Below are positions 1-9,824 of a stretch of DNA of 22,253 nucleotides, piece after piece (position 1 is the first letter of the stretch; each line of letters starts with the position of its first letter). A program made the translations under genes and the position numbers. Below the pieces are notes generated by a model that was not told the origin of the DNA, did not search any database, and was given only the letters and a program-made list of their open reading frames with translations. Origin of the DNA: Mesaphorura yosii. Its lineage: Eukaryota; Arthropoda; Collembola; Poduromorpha; Tullbergiidae. The stretch spans positions 1 to 22,253 of the forward strand of contig WIXG01000772.1 in NCBI GenBank assembly GCA_009869945.1, read 5' to 3'.

Positions 1-252
1 CGTCTGCCACGCCTTACGGGCGGTGCACATTTGATTCGGCCGGCCCGCCTTGTTCCAGGCCTTCACTTGCGCCTGCACCGCCTCCACTTTCTTCCGGTGT
101 ATGTCGGGTGAATTTGGACGAGCTCCGAAAGCCGTGAGCGTGAGCCAGTCGTATAAGAAGCCGAAAGGTGCAAAGAGGACGAACACTGGAATGGCGGTCA
201 CGTAAGAGATCCAAAACTTGGCGAATCGGTGGAGGAGCGACTCTTGCGTCAT
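1..252 (-). CDS. DHCR24-like Delta24-sterol reductase, N-terminal part (cut by window start)
   Basis: The reverse strand reads 84 codons without a stop from an ATG at 252-250 to the window edge. The product begins MTQESLLHRFAKFWISYV, has one hydrophobic membrane segment at about residues 12-32, and then MCTARKAW, which matches the MCTAKPAW of the complete gene at 1704-3621 and the MCTGRPGW of vertebrate DHCR24. The family are FAD-dependent, ER-bound enzymes that reduce the C24 double bond of sterols. This copy is a tandem paralog in the same orientation. Unlike the upstream copy it has no intron in this stretch: the reading runs straight through VQAQVKAW, where the other copy is interrupted. 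The rest of the gene, including most of the FAD domain, lies outside the window, so whether it is intact is unknown. Confidence 0.85.
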   Translation of the reverse strand, partial: MTQESLLHRFAKFWISYVTAIPVFVLFAPFGFLYDWLTLTAFGARPNSPDIHRKKVEAVQAQVKAWNKAGRPNQMCTARKAWQT

Positions 253-1500
253 TTTTGGCTGATTTTTTCGAAGTTTAGGTTCAGAAAATCAAATTCAAAT
301 AGCGCGCTCAACTTTAGTAAAAAGTGAAATCAAAGCCGAATTTGACAGTTTAGCACTGAATTGAACTCGACTTCAAAGACAACAACATGCAAATTTCGCG
401 AGTCACGTCAAAATTTCACTTTTTCATTTGCTGATTGAGGCGATCGTCAACATCACAAAAGACAAGACTCAACTCAAGAACTCGTCAACATTGAAGCACC
501 TGTACAGAAGAATGACTGAACGAGCAATTTAATAATGCAGACGACAGCAAAAAGTGCGTTACTTTATTATTATTAATAGCAAATAGCAATGGTGAGGTTA
601 GTCCCAGTTCGATTCGAATACGACGCTGCGATTTAATGAATCGAGCACACAAAAGTTTGCGTCTGCTCTGCAGTTTGCACAAAACGTGTTCACGTCAACT
701 ATGAAGACCACATATTCATTATTGCCGCATAATTATAGCCCACGGCATCAGCATTTTCAGCCACTCGTCCACCGGAGCGTATAACAATGTAAAAATAACG
801 AACATGCACCTGTGCGCTCAGAAGATGAGTGTCGAGTTTTTATGATGCCAGATCAAAAATTCAGCGAAGCGTGTTCTCTCCATGACATGCAGCATGAAGG
901 CTGGATACGACAGGAACCGGTTTCGCATCTTGAAACGCAACGGCAACGTACTCGAATTCGTGCCTGCCATGTATTTATTGCAACATTACAAAGTCGCGAC
1001 AGCAAAAGCAAAATACAAAATACACACTAGCAGATGCAGAATGATGCAGAAGTTACTTCAACGCTTTTGACCGTTTTCAGGTTCCGATTCAGAGTTGGGA
1101 ACCTTCAATGCAGAAGTGATAATGAGACCGGGCTGGAGCCGAGCTCGAGTTTAAATCATCTTGCAACGCAACATTTTATTGAGATTACGTGAATAATTTA
1201 ATTATCTTCTCATGCATAAAGAAATTAATTCATACGCATTTCATGTGAGACAACAAACGAAAACTACATGTTCAAGAATTCGTAATTCAGAATTCAGCGA
1301 GTCAACTCGTATAAATTTAATGTCCTTATCTTAATGCTTTGCCATTATGCTTTATCTTAATGATTTTCCTTCCCAATTTGGCAATGTTCGCTTGACAAGT
1401 GGCCTTCCGAAATTGCGAATTGGTTGCCAACTAGCTTAAACTGTGCCATCCTTTTGGTACTCGTTTAATGGACGAGCTTTAATTGTTTTTCACACCCCAC
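253..1500. other. Intergenic stretch between the tandem DHCR24-like genes
   Basis: About 1.2 kb, AT-rich, with only short overlapping open frames (for example 812-1070) that lack codon bias or splice-compatible extensions. It must hold the promoter of the downstream DHCR24 copy near 252 and the 3' end of the upstream copy near 1500. I see no TATA box at a convincing distance and no RNA gene. Confidence 0.5.
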
Positions 1501-1506
1501 TTTATT
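1501..1506 (-). promoter_or_regulatory. Polyadenylation signal AATAAA of the complete DHCR24-like gene
   Basis: TTTATT on the plus strand is AATAAA on the gene strand, about 200 nt after the TGA stop at 1704-1706. It is the first canonical hexamer I find downstream. Confidence 0.5.
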
Positions 1507-1703
1507 CAGAGTGAGATAATACAAAAAATCAACTCGATTGAATGTCCTATTTCTAAACTGCCTTCTATTGGACACAACTGGAACTCGAATGAGATTACTG
1601 TTTCCTGGCAACCTTCGATCAGCTTATTTTCCGTCGTAATCCTGATTCTGATTCTTGGGAAATCTCACACATGTCGCATTCGCACTTTTCGCACTGACAT
1701 CGG

Positions 1704-3621
1704 TCATACTCGTCTTGCGACATTGCTCACTTTGTCGTACACATCTGGAAATGCGTCGTGGCAGTCGTACTTTGCCCGAACACGGTCGTAAAGCTCCATG
1801 TCGAACATCCTCCGAAATTCCTCACGCGTCAAGTACGTGTCGGCGTATAGAAATTGTACTCTGGAATAAATTATAAATCCTTGCTTGAGTTTGAACATTC
1901 TTGAATTTATGTGATTTAACTATTTTTGGAGACGCGGGTGTACCCATTGTGCTCCAGCGCAAAGCCTTCCAGCAGTCGGCCAGTCTTTTCTGGCTCGTAC
2001 TCGGTCATTTTCGGTGTGGTTCCGTAAATTCCAACGTCGATGTACAGTTCAGACTCAAAGTCGCCGTCGGCACGGTCCGATGCAGAAATAGCAACGGCAC
2101 CGTCACGGCCACGTGCGGGCGCCATGCCCGGCTTCCGGAAAAACTTGCACGGACAAAGCCAGAGCGGATAAATCTGCACAGTGTCGTACACAAACCGGAG
2201 GGCGGCCTCGAGCTCGGTGATGGGCATCATAAAATCCTGAATGACGTGGTTCGTTCCGTAGTACATCTCGTACAGAGCTGGTGAAGTTTTCACGCCAATC
2301 ATTTTGAGAATCTGGTAATCGAAGGGGTAGAGCCAGCCAAAGAGGAGGCGGAAGAGGATGTTGTTCCCGTATGGGAGAACGACGGGCACTTCCCAGAAGT
2401 AGGAACGTGTGTGGCGATGCAAGTAGTCTCGGACGGGAATGTAGTCTACGTACGGACCGTCGCGCCCACGCTCGCCTGTTTCGGTGTCCGCTGAGACGAG
2501 GGGTCGATTCAGCATTGACTCTACGTGCTTGAAGAACCAAGGCTTGTACCATCTGTTGATGTAATTCACTCGCCCTGCCTCAGTCTCGCCTTCGTCGACC
2601 ATGTTTCCAAACATGACGACGAACCGCTTCGGTCCAAACATGATTCCTTCGACAAAGTCGTGCCCGGGGCTCTGAAGAAGCTGCTTCGCCTCGTGCACCG
2701 AGTCTGACGGATAGTATTCGACCTTGACGTAGATTTTGGCGGGGATGAGTGGAATCTTCACTGCAGTCAGGAAGCCCAGCGTGCCGTGGGACCAGGGAAT
2801 TGAGTAGAAGAGGTCCGAGTTCTCGTCCTTAGAGCAGTTGACCAGCTCGCCGTTCGAGAGCACCACTTCGTACTCGAGACAGAAGTCTGCTGAGAGGCCG
2901 TACTTGTGCGAGGCAGATTCGATGCCTGTGCCGCAAATGCAGCCACCTAAAATAGACAACGGAATTTTTTTTTAATCTGTCAATATGAACAACTGATAAG
3001 AATTGATAAGAAAAATTACCGACTGTTAGGATCTCGAATTCTGGGATGAGTGGAGTCATCCATCCTTGTGGGATGAGCACCGACGAGAGTTGCCCCATCG
3101 CCATTCCGGGCTCCACTGTAAGCACCTGCAGCCGGGAAGCCGAGGCAATGAGCATCGAGCACAAGCTTACATTTGATAAGATAAAAGATAAAGCGTAATT
3201 ACGAACCTTCTTCGCATAGTCAATATCGACAATCTGGTTGAGATCAATCTCGATCTTGGATAAATCCCTTTTCGGCATCGCGTGAACGGTCAATGTGCTC
3301 CATGCCGGCTTCGCAGTACACATTTTCGATTTCCGACCGTTCCAGTTCCATTCCCGGACCTGAATTCACCGTTTCGGGAAAAATGAACGAGAGCTAGTAA
3401 TTAATTGCCTAATAACAATATCGCCGATCGTTTACCTGCTCCTGGATTGCTCGCACTTTCCTTTTATGATCTGCATAGTTGCTGAACCGGACAAACGCCC
3501 TATTGTAGCGCAGGTAGTCACGAAGTCTAAAGAATGGGGCCAGAAATATTGAGAACGGAATTACGAGCACGTAACTGACCAGAAATTTGACGAATTTTGT
3601 GCAGCAGCCTTCCTTCGTCAT
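1704..3621 (-). CDS. DHCR24: Delta24-sterol reductase (DHCR24-like), complete, 5 exons, 534 aa
   Basis: Exons on the reverse strand: 3621-3436, 3359-3207, 3125-3020, 2946-1944, 1860-1704. All introns are GT/AG and phases agree (0, 0, 1, 2). The 534-aa product is near the 516 aa of human DHCR24. In order: a membrane segment (about 12-31), MCTAKPAW (about 74-81), the PCMH-type FAD-binding region with VEPGMAMGQ, LTVGG and GTGIESASHKYG (about 144-163), NSDLFYSIPWSHGTLGF, WYKPWFFKHVE, HRHTRSYFWE, PLWLCP, ELYIDVGIYG and a tail with FLYADTYLTREEF and DAFPDVYDK. The enzyme reduces the sterol Delta24 bond using FAD and NADPH at the ER. Arthropods cannot make sterols, so a role in phytosterol dealkylation or desmosterol reduction is likely (inference). 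Two hydrophilic insertions relative to the human protein lie before DYIPVRDY and before ELYIDVG. Confidence 0.93.
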
Positions 3622-4105
3622 TTTCCACTTCCACCTGCTATGCTGATGACTGCTTAACTAATTTATTGGTTTGAATTGAATCGTCGCAGCCAGATTCCAG
3701 TGCTCGGAGTCGTGAGCAGCAGCTGCTGCTGCTGCTGACTTTGTTCAGTGAAACGTGAAGCAACTTAATAAAATTATTGAGAAGAGCTGTTCAGAATTAA
3801 ACTTGCGACTCGCCCTTCCCTTTTTGAATCATCTTCCAATATCGCATCGTTTATTGTCCACGGCGGCCGATGGCCTTGTAAATATGAAAAATACAAAAGT
3901 TTATCAAGGGCACGGTAAAAAGACACGGCATCTTTGACCTCTTACATCAATAAAGATTAATTAAATATGAATATGTATACAAATACGTGTGGAGTGTGGA
4001 GTTCTTGTGGGTAAGTAATTCTTTCCATTCACCGCAGCATGTCAACATCTCCACATCCTGAATCCTGAATCTAGTCTTACACGAAATGAACTCCGGGCGC
4101 GGAAT
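3622..4105. other. Upstream region of the DHCR24-like gene
   Basis: About 480 bp without a supportable gene. It holds the 5' UTR and promoter of the minus-strand DHCR24-like gene and a CAG/CTG microsatellite. No clear TATA box is seen. Confidence 0.4.
3715..3737. repeat. CAG/CTG trinucleotide microsatellite
   Basis: Three AGC units followed by CTG units form a short run that is partly its own reverse complement (AGCAGCAG then CTGCTGCTG). It lies about 95 bp upstream of the DHCR24-like ATG, in the promoter or 5' UTR. Confidence 0.85.
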
Positions 4106-4318
4106 ATGAAGGCGGTGATCGTCGGCGTTCTTTCCGCTGTGGCCATGGCACTCTTGGCTCTGAAATGGGTCCCATCGAATCGGCTGCTTGCCTTTGCTGT
4201 TGGTGTGAACCAGGCGTGGGTCTCTCTTGCAAGTCCAGAAGAAGCCTACCAGCGTTCAGCGGCTGGGCAGAACGGTTTGGGCCAGGATACGGTGGAGCTG
4301 CAAATAAATCAAAGTTAA
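4106..4318 (+). CDS. Possible small secreted or membrane protein, 70 aa (uncertain)
   Basis: An ATG-started ORF begins MKAVIVGVLSAVAMALLAL, a good signal peptide or signal anchor, followed by about 50 polar residues ending at TAA. AATAAA occurs at about 4301, just before the stop. A second ORF in another frame (4165-4356) contains a cysteine cluster ACLCCWCEPGVGLSC, so two frames overlap and a frame error or unseen splice is possible. No family is recognised. The tail of the convergent minus-strand gene (stop at 4367) lies within 50 bp. Only the N-terminal hydrophobic signature supports it. Confidence 0.3.
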   Translation: MKAVIVGVLSAVAMALLALKWVPSNRLLAFAVGVNQAWVSLASPEEAYQRSAAGQNGLGQDTVELQINQS

Positions 4319-4324
4319 GGCGTC

Positions 4325-4330
4325 TTTATT
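4325..4330 (-). promoter_or_regulatory. Polyadenylation signal AATAAA for the 4367-5038 gene
   Basis: TTTATT on the plus strand, 37 nt after the TAA stop on the gene strand, which is the usual spacing for a short 3' UTR. Confidence 0.55.
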
Positions 4331-4366
4331 CATGTGTTTTAAGTATTTTGAGATAATGATTACGCT

Positions 4367-5038
4367 TTACGTACGTGGATCAGGATCATTTGGTAAAACA
4401 TCGACTTCAGATGAACGTCCCGGCAAGTTCTCATACACGTAATGAGTATGCCAAAGACTTTCACTACTCCTCGTGGCTCGTGATCTTGATCCAAAGCCTC
4501 CGTCGCCGTCTTCGTCTATTGTCGAGTAGATCGAATTATCTAGAGCCAAAGCGTTGACGTTCCGGCTGCAGTTGCCAGAACCAGATACGGTGGTGACATA
4601 AATATCTGGTAAGAAGTAAAGGCAAAGCAGGTATTAAATCAGAGTCTGGCTCACCGTTGACCTTTGACCAAGACCGTAACTGCTGAATTGATCTTACTTG
4701 ATGTCGATCTGGATCTGATTCGATCAAGTCCCTCGAAACTCAAGCTGGGCTCCATCCCGAGCTCCGACCGGCGCCGTCTCGAGCTCGAACACTTCTTTCG
4801 GCATCCCGGACAGAAGGCGATACAGAAGTATATGCTGAGGATGCTGATGACCACACTTATCAGCAAAACAGCGAGGCCGATCACTCTAAATGTGCTTCAG
4901 AGTTAAAACTGTAGTTATAACTTATAACTATGCTCGGACTGACGACTGAACTATCTATCAAGCACCGTATTTCGCTTACGTTAGTTCGGTTGCGGCATGA
5001 TGCTCCCTCGCCGTTTGACGATGCGAATTTCCGTCCAT
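4367..5038 (-). CDS. Single-pass membrane protein with tyrosine-containing cytoplasmic tail, 148 aa, 3 exons
   Basis: Model: exons 5038-4980, 4885-4698 and 4566-4367 on the reverse strand, with donors GTAAGC and GTAAGA, acceptors TTTAG and TGCAG, and consistent phases (2, 1). The ATG at 5038 follows an in-frame TAA and has A at -3 and G at +4. The product has a short hydrophilic N-terminus of about 20 aa, a strong membrane helix (about 21-45, VIGLAVLLISVVISILSIYF), a cysteine/basic stop-transfer CPGCRKKC, and a serine- and arginine-rich tail with NSIYSTIDEDGD and YVYENLPG, tyrosine motifs of the kind found in signalling or sorting tails. I do not recognise the family. An alternative acceptor at 4607 (TTACCAG) would put the tail in another frame and end early, so a splice isoform is possible. 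The first exon is the least certain part. Confidence 0.55.
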
Positions 5039-5241
5039 TTACCGTGTGAATGAAATACAGTTGCCAGTCCTTCAGCCGCTGGTGCCACTCGTCCTGAATC
5101 CAAATTATACTCAACATCGACACGGTTCCGTACAGCTTCCAGTGACACACTGATAGAGCCGAGGCCAGCACCAGCCCGACACAAAATCCGACCACAAATC
5201 GGTACTGGAGCCATGCCCGAAACCGAGCCAGAATTTGTCAT
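4981..5241 (-). other. Overlapping open frames upstream of the single-pass membrane gene
   Basis: On the reverse strand two frames stay open here. One starts with ATG at 5241 (86 aa, ends MPQPN). The other has no ATG but strongly host-like codons (CTG, GTG, AAG, GAG) and two hydrophobic stretches (RFVVGFCVGLVLASAL and VSMLSIIW), opening just after a TGA near 5240. The latter may be a real membrane-protein exon whose 5' part is missing, possibly spliced at ACG|GTAAAT (5042) or AAC|GTAAGC (4979). Its phase does not match the downstream membrane exon, so I cannot join them. Confidence 0.25.
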
Positions 5242-6237
5242 TGTTTACTTTCATTCGGAGATAGCAGATAGCAGCGAAGTCGGTAGCTTAGCTGCACATG
5301 GAGATCGTCGCCCCGAATCAATCTTGTTTTTTACCCATTATTTGGCCCATATTGATAAGAGACACTGTTTGCATTATTGCTTCATGTTACACACACACGA
5401 GTGCTGCCTGCCGATTCGCCGGACGTCGTGAAATGAAAAATCACAATTCGTCCATTATTCCATTCATTCCATTCCTGATGACATGAGTTCAATCGAGGCC
5501 AACATCGTTGGTGAGATGAAGAAACGAAAAGAATTCGTCAATTCGAAAACCTTGGACCGTGGATGATGTAATCAATTGCTGTTTTTGCACATGACTGGAT
5601 TCTAGAGGCCTTGGTTGGGAGCAGTTTTAAGAGTTTTAATTCAAGATCATGATGTAAGACGCCAGAAGTTTGCAGCAGTTTACTTAATCAGAAGGTCATG
5701 AAACCAGATCAGCTAATCTCTGTCCTGTCTGTCATTCGTGACAACTCAAGAATTCACAAATCTTACCACATTCCAGCCAGTTCGATACTCCATCTGCCTT
5801 TTAACTCTTGGCTTAAGTCACTTATGCCTGAAAAAGCCTGCTGTTCGTTTGTTATCTCAGAATTTATTGATACTGATAACACAACACAGTTCGTTGGTTC
5901 GTAAAACGTTCAAGTGTTAGTTCATTATTTGGTTGTTATTGAAAAACTTGCTCTGGCTGCTTAAACTTTAATTACAGCAATGTGAGGCCGCTTTCCTGAC
6001 ACATGGGGGCATGGTCTGAGTGTCGTACCACCGGATTCGTGATGTAATTGATTGACTTGGTTTAGCTAACGCTTAAGGCGTGATCCAGTCGAGTCGAGCA
6101 GTCACAGTGACATCATTCTCATTCATTTCGTAGTCTGAGGCTGCAGCTGCCGAGTGGTGGGTGGTGATTCGTGGAAAATTACGACGCCAGTTTGCCAATT
6201 TGGTTTGGGTTGGTTTGACCTGCTGCATCCTGCATCA
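5242..6237. other. Intergenic, no gene seen
   Basis: Roughly 1 kb of AT-rich sequence with only short chance ORFs (5213-5486, 5698-5920). It contains the upstream region of GLYAT-like gene 1. No RNA gene or repeat is recognised. Confidence 0.5.
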
Positions 6238-6247
6238 TATAAAAAGG
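6238..6247 (+). promoter_or_regulatory. TATA box (TATAAAAAGG) and initiator of GLYAT-like gene 1
   Basis: TATAAAAAGG lies 83 bp before the ATG at 6321. A TCAGTT initiator follows at 6270-6275, placing a plausible start site about 34 bp downstream of the box, the arrangement of arthropod core promoters. Confidence 0.65.
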
Positions 6248-6320
6248 AAGTGGCAAGTGATTCCAGTGATCAGTTCTCGATTTTAATATTTTACAGACAC
6301 TACAGTCAGAAATTTTCAAG

Positions 6321-7378
6321 ATGAAGATCGATGGTGACGGAGAAGACCCTTTTGTGCTCATCGACGACCCTGCCATCATTCTTCCTGTGGCCCTGGACCG
6401 GCTCCCGAAAGCGTGCAATGTATACAATATGATATTAATGGCAATGAAAATCCCCGGCTACCGAGAACACGTTCAGTTCTTCGCTGTGAATGGGGACACC
6501 GACCCTCTGACCAGCTGGATCATCGCTACCGACCAACGGGAGGTAGGTTTCTTAACGCTTGCCGGGTTTATTAATTTCTTACGGCCTTCTGAACGTACTA
6601 ACGCTAAATACTTGTGTTCTAGGACCATGGTGCAGAGATCAACATATGCATCCCACAGCAAGGGCCTCACAACGAGGCCAAAATGCTCGACGCCTTCGTC
6701 CGGACAAAAGCGATCGACTGGAGGAAACAATTCATGGTTTGCGCGCTGCACGGTCGAGAATCGGAATTTATGCTCAAGTTCCAGCTGAAGGTGCTCGCGA
6801 ACCCGGTACTCGTTATTCCTGCCAACTTGTACTCAATGGACCCTGAAATCGGACGCAATTTACAACTTCCGTAAGGAGAATGAACAATTGACGATCTGCC
6901 AGCGAGCAACAAACAGATGTTAACGCCAACCTATATACTAATTACGCAATTAATTAACAGGCCCATCCCGCCGAGCGCCGAGCTCAAATCGGTCGACGCA
7001 GGTGCTGGAGCAGATTTCATATGCGAAAATTGGCACCATCGAGCCGAAGGATCGATCAACTACATTCGCCGTTCCGTGACCAATCTTCCGTCCTCCGGCC
7101 TGTACTGCGATGGCAAGCTAGTCGCTGGCGCCATCACAAGTCTGACTGGATTCATCGGCTATCTGTACACGAGCAAGGCGCACCGTGGTCGAGGATTTGG
7201 ACAACTCGTTGAAATGCACCTGATAAAGCAGATGGCAGAAGAAAACTACATTCCCCACTTGACTGTGCAAACCCTACATCATAATTCGGTCCGATTCCAC
7301 GAGACGAAGATTGAGGGCCTGGAGCTCTCGCATAAAGTCGAATTCATGTTTCACACGCCAGAGAAATTCGACGACTGA
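6321..7378 (+). CDS. Glycine N-acyltransferase-like protein, copy 1 (3 exons, 295 aa)
   Basis: Exons 6321-6542, 6623-6870 and 6961-7378, GT/AG introns, phases 0 and 2. The 295-aa product equals the usual length of GLYAT proteins (about 295 aa). The N-terminal half (DPFVLIDDP, LPVALDRLPKA, GYREHVQFFAVNGDTD) is the GLYAT N-domain; the C-terminal half is a GNAT fold with the acyl-CoA motif SKAHRGRGFGQLVEM (about residues 215-229) and a conserved end, LSHKVEFMFHTPEKFDD. The family transfers acyl groups from CoA to glycine or other amino acids; in arthropods the substrate is unknown, with detoxification or fatty-acyl amino acid synthesis possible. It has a TATA promoter. Its stop lies 65 bp from the stop of the convergent methyltransferase gene, so the 3' UTRs probably overlap. 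The paralog at 8848-9824 lacks the second intron. Confidence 0.9.
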
Positions 7379-7443
7379 TCTGTTTTAATAATTTCTTCAC
7401 TCAAATGATCGAACCAAAATCTTATTGTTCGCCGATTGATTCA

Positions 7444-8437
7444 TTAAATTCCACTCTGAACCGATTTCGGCTTCACTGCTCGAATGTATACTGACAGTGA
7501 CTCGTCCAGAAACTGTTTCCCACCCCCATTTGGCAGTACGCGAGCCTGACAATGCTTCTCGAATGACGCCAGGATGTCCGCCTCCAGCGCCAGCTGATCC
7601 GCTTTGCTCGTCATACACTTCACGAAGGGTTGTGGGTTGCAGGAGATGACATTCTCTGAGAAAGGCAGGCAAAGGGTCAGTTTAAGCGAAGGCAATGCGC
7701 GATATTCAAATTTAAACGGCGCGCCAACGCCAATCCAAACCTGCGCAGGTGGTGCTGTCGTACGTCTCATTGGTCTTGCATACGAAATTGTCCTGAACAA
7801 TGAATCCTGAACGAGACAGAAGCCGGACATACTCTGTGAGATGGTATGCGCCTCTTTCCTGGCTCGTCGCCGTGGACGCCGGGTCGGGGTACCAGTACCC
7901 TTCGGCTAAGCCCTCCTGGAGAAGAGGACCCCACCGAGGATTTTCTTTGAGATCTTTGTTGAGTCTCGTGTAAACGGTATCCACGCAGTTGAGCATCAGG
8001 AACTGCCCGCCTGGTTTCAGGAGCTCAAACCACTTTTGAACCGTCTCCAGTTTGTTGTATACGTTACGAAACGCCCAAATTGAGAGCACCTTGTCAAAAA
8101 AACCGTGCATATGGCTCAGCGAGCTTAGCGACAGGGACACATCAGTCAGTATGTACTCAACGTTGGGGTGTCCATACTTGCTCCGAGCAACGCTCAGCAT
8201 CGACTCGGATATATCCACTCCGTAAATTTTCGATTCCCACGGCTGGGCACGTGGGGCCAGGAATTTGACAGTGATGGATCCGGTCCCACACCCGTGGTCC
8301 AGGATCTTCTCACCATGGCCCCATGCCATTTTGTCCAGGAGAGGATCCAAATACTTGCCCGTTTCGTTAAGACTCCAGGCGCCATCCACTCCAGAATCGT
8401 AAATGGTTCCGTAGTCCTTTACCGGCGAAGACGTCAT
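7444..8437 (-). CDS. Class I SAM-dependent methyltransferase (JHAMT-like), 2 exons, 302 aa
   Basis: Exons 8437-7741 and 7655-7444 on the reverse strand; donor GCAG|GTTTGG, pyrimidine-rich acceptor ending TTTCTCAG, phase 1. The start MTSSPVKDYG is the first in-frame ATG. Motif I, ILDHGCGTG (residues 45-53), motif post-I IYGVDISESML (71-81), an acidic loop ILTDVS, VLSIWAFRNVY, and LKPGGQFLML (post-motif III) make a complete Rossmann methyltransferase. The layout and length resemble arthropod juvenile hormone acid methyltransferases and related small-molecule enzymes, but substrate specificity cannot be read here. The gene is convergent with GLYAT-like gene 1 and divergent from GLYAT-like gene 2 (410 bp between starts), so it sits between two paralogs in opposite orientation. 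Confidence 0.88.
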
Positions 8438-8847
8438 TGTCTAGTTGTAATTATATTGTGTGAATTTTGCTGTTAAAATTCTGACAGACTCGGGAGAAGA
8501 CTGGAGTCTGAGGAGTCTGTGAAGAGAAAGGTTGCATAACTCATCCTGCGCTTGACCTGTATGATCTTCTGCGTCTGACCTGCCATGGCGTTATCAAAAC
8601 TTATTTTTTGGGGTAGTTCGATTCGAGATTCTACCTCGCTTCAAGTTCAATGTTCAAGGTTACATTTTCTATGGGCAGCGTTCATTTCTCAAGTTTGCTC
8701 AAGCGCAGACCCAGAAAGAAGACCGCGACGTGAAGAAAGACGTAACAACAGTCAAATCCGTTGCTCTTTGGCATTGCATTGAGGCATTAACGGTATTGAG
8801 TGTCAAGATTGCATCCGAATCAGTCGGGGCCTGAAGGCAGCTGCAGG
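8438..8847. other. Divergent promoter region between methyltransferase and GLYAT-like gene 2
   Basis: This 410-bp interval separates two divergent start codons. Neither side shows a clear TATA box. The short ORFs inside (8585-8782) look like chance. Confidence 0.4.
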
Positions 8848-9824
8848 ATGAAGTACGAACGAGATCCATTCGTCTTGATCCAAGACCCTTCGACTCTGCT
8901 TCCAGTCGCCTTGGCCCGGCTCCCAAAAGCGGTGAACATGTACAACATGCTACTGTTGGCGACCAAGATTCCGGGCTACCACGACCAAGTTCAGTTCTTC
9001 GCCGTGAATGGAGACACTGACCCAAATACCAGCTGGCTCGTCGCGGTGGACCACCGAGAAGTAGGTTTAAGTCAACAGTTGGGTGACAATGCTAATCGCA
9101 CTCGAATCGAATCATAAATAGAAGTGAATATTTTAAGGATTATGGCTTCGAGATCAATCTTTGCTTTCCTCAAGGCTCCGAGAGCTCCGAAGACAACGAG
9201 GCCTCCCAGGCGAGTATGCTCAACGTATTCACACGCACACGTGCAATCGACTGGAGGAAACCGTTTATGATCTGTGCCATGCACGGTCGTGAGACAGAAT
9301 TCATGCTGTGGCTCCAGCTGAAGATTCTCGCCAATCCAGTGCAAATTGTAGCCTCGAATTTGTACACGGTGGATCCCGAAGTCGGTCGCAGTCTTCGACT
9401 ACAGCCTCCATCTGGCGTAGGCGTGGAATTCAAGTCCATCGACACAGAAGCCGATGCCGAATTTGTGACCACGAACTGGCATCGTAGGCGCCCGGGCTCC
9501 ATCGACTACGTTCGCCGCGCAGTCGCACATCTCCCATCGACCGGCCTGCATTGCGACGGCGAGCTCGTCGCCTGCGCCATCACGACTCTCACCGGATTCA
9601 TCGGCTACGTATACACGAGCAAGGCCCACCGAGGGAGAGGGTTCGGCCGCCTCGTCGAAATGCACCTGATCAAGCAGATGGCGGATGTGCGAGCTATTCC
9701 TTACTTGACGGTGAAGACCGTGCACACGGAATCCGTTCGATTCCATGAAACCAAGATCGAGGGTTTGAAGCTGTCTCACAAAGTTGAGTTCATCTTTCAT
9801 ACGCCAGAGAAATTCGATGACTGA
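8848..9824 (+). CDS. Glycine N-acyltransferase-like protein, copy 2 (2 exons, 299 aa)
   Basis: Exons 8848-9060 and 9138-9824, donor GAA|GTAGGT, acceptor TTTTAAG, phase 0. I chose the ATG at 8848 (MKYERDPFVLI) because it aligns with the start of copy 1. The protein is collinear with copy 1: LPVALARLPKA, GYHDQVQFFAVNGDTD, AIDWRKPFM, NLYTVDPEVGR, and the acyl-CoA-binding SKAHRGRGFGRLVEM in the C-terminal GNAT domain, ending FHTPEKFDD exactly as in copy 1. It has an extra short linker near SESSEDNEASQ and lacks the second intron of copy 1 (reading continues RLQPPSG). The two copies are clearly a local duplication that has diverged; both look functional. Confidence 0.9.

Noticed and set aside
812..1070. 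Two overlapping plus-strand ORFs of 60-70 codons
   Set aside because: No codon bias, no ATG context, no splice-compatible continuation and no recognisable motif; consistent with chance in AT-rich intergenic DNA.
1901..2707. Plus-strand ORFs of 60-127 codons across the DHCR24 exon
   Set aside because: They are antisense shadows of the long GC-rich DHCR24-like exon 4, whose protein is clearly homologous.
2829..3323. A long reverse ORF running through two introns of the DHCR24-like gene
   Set aside because: The stretches RNYALSFILSN and NFSYQFLSVVH are intronic; GT/AG splicing restores the family sequence exactly.
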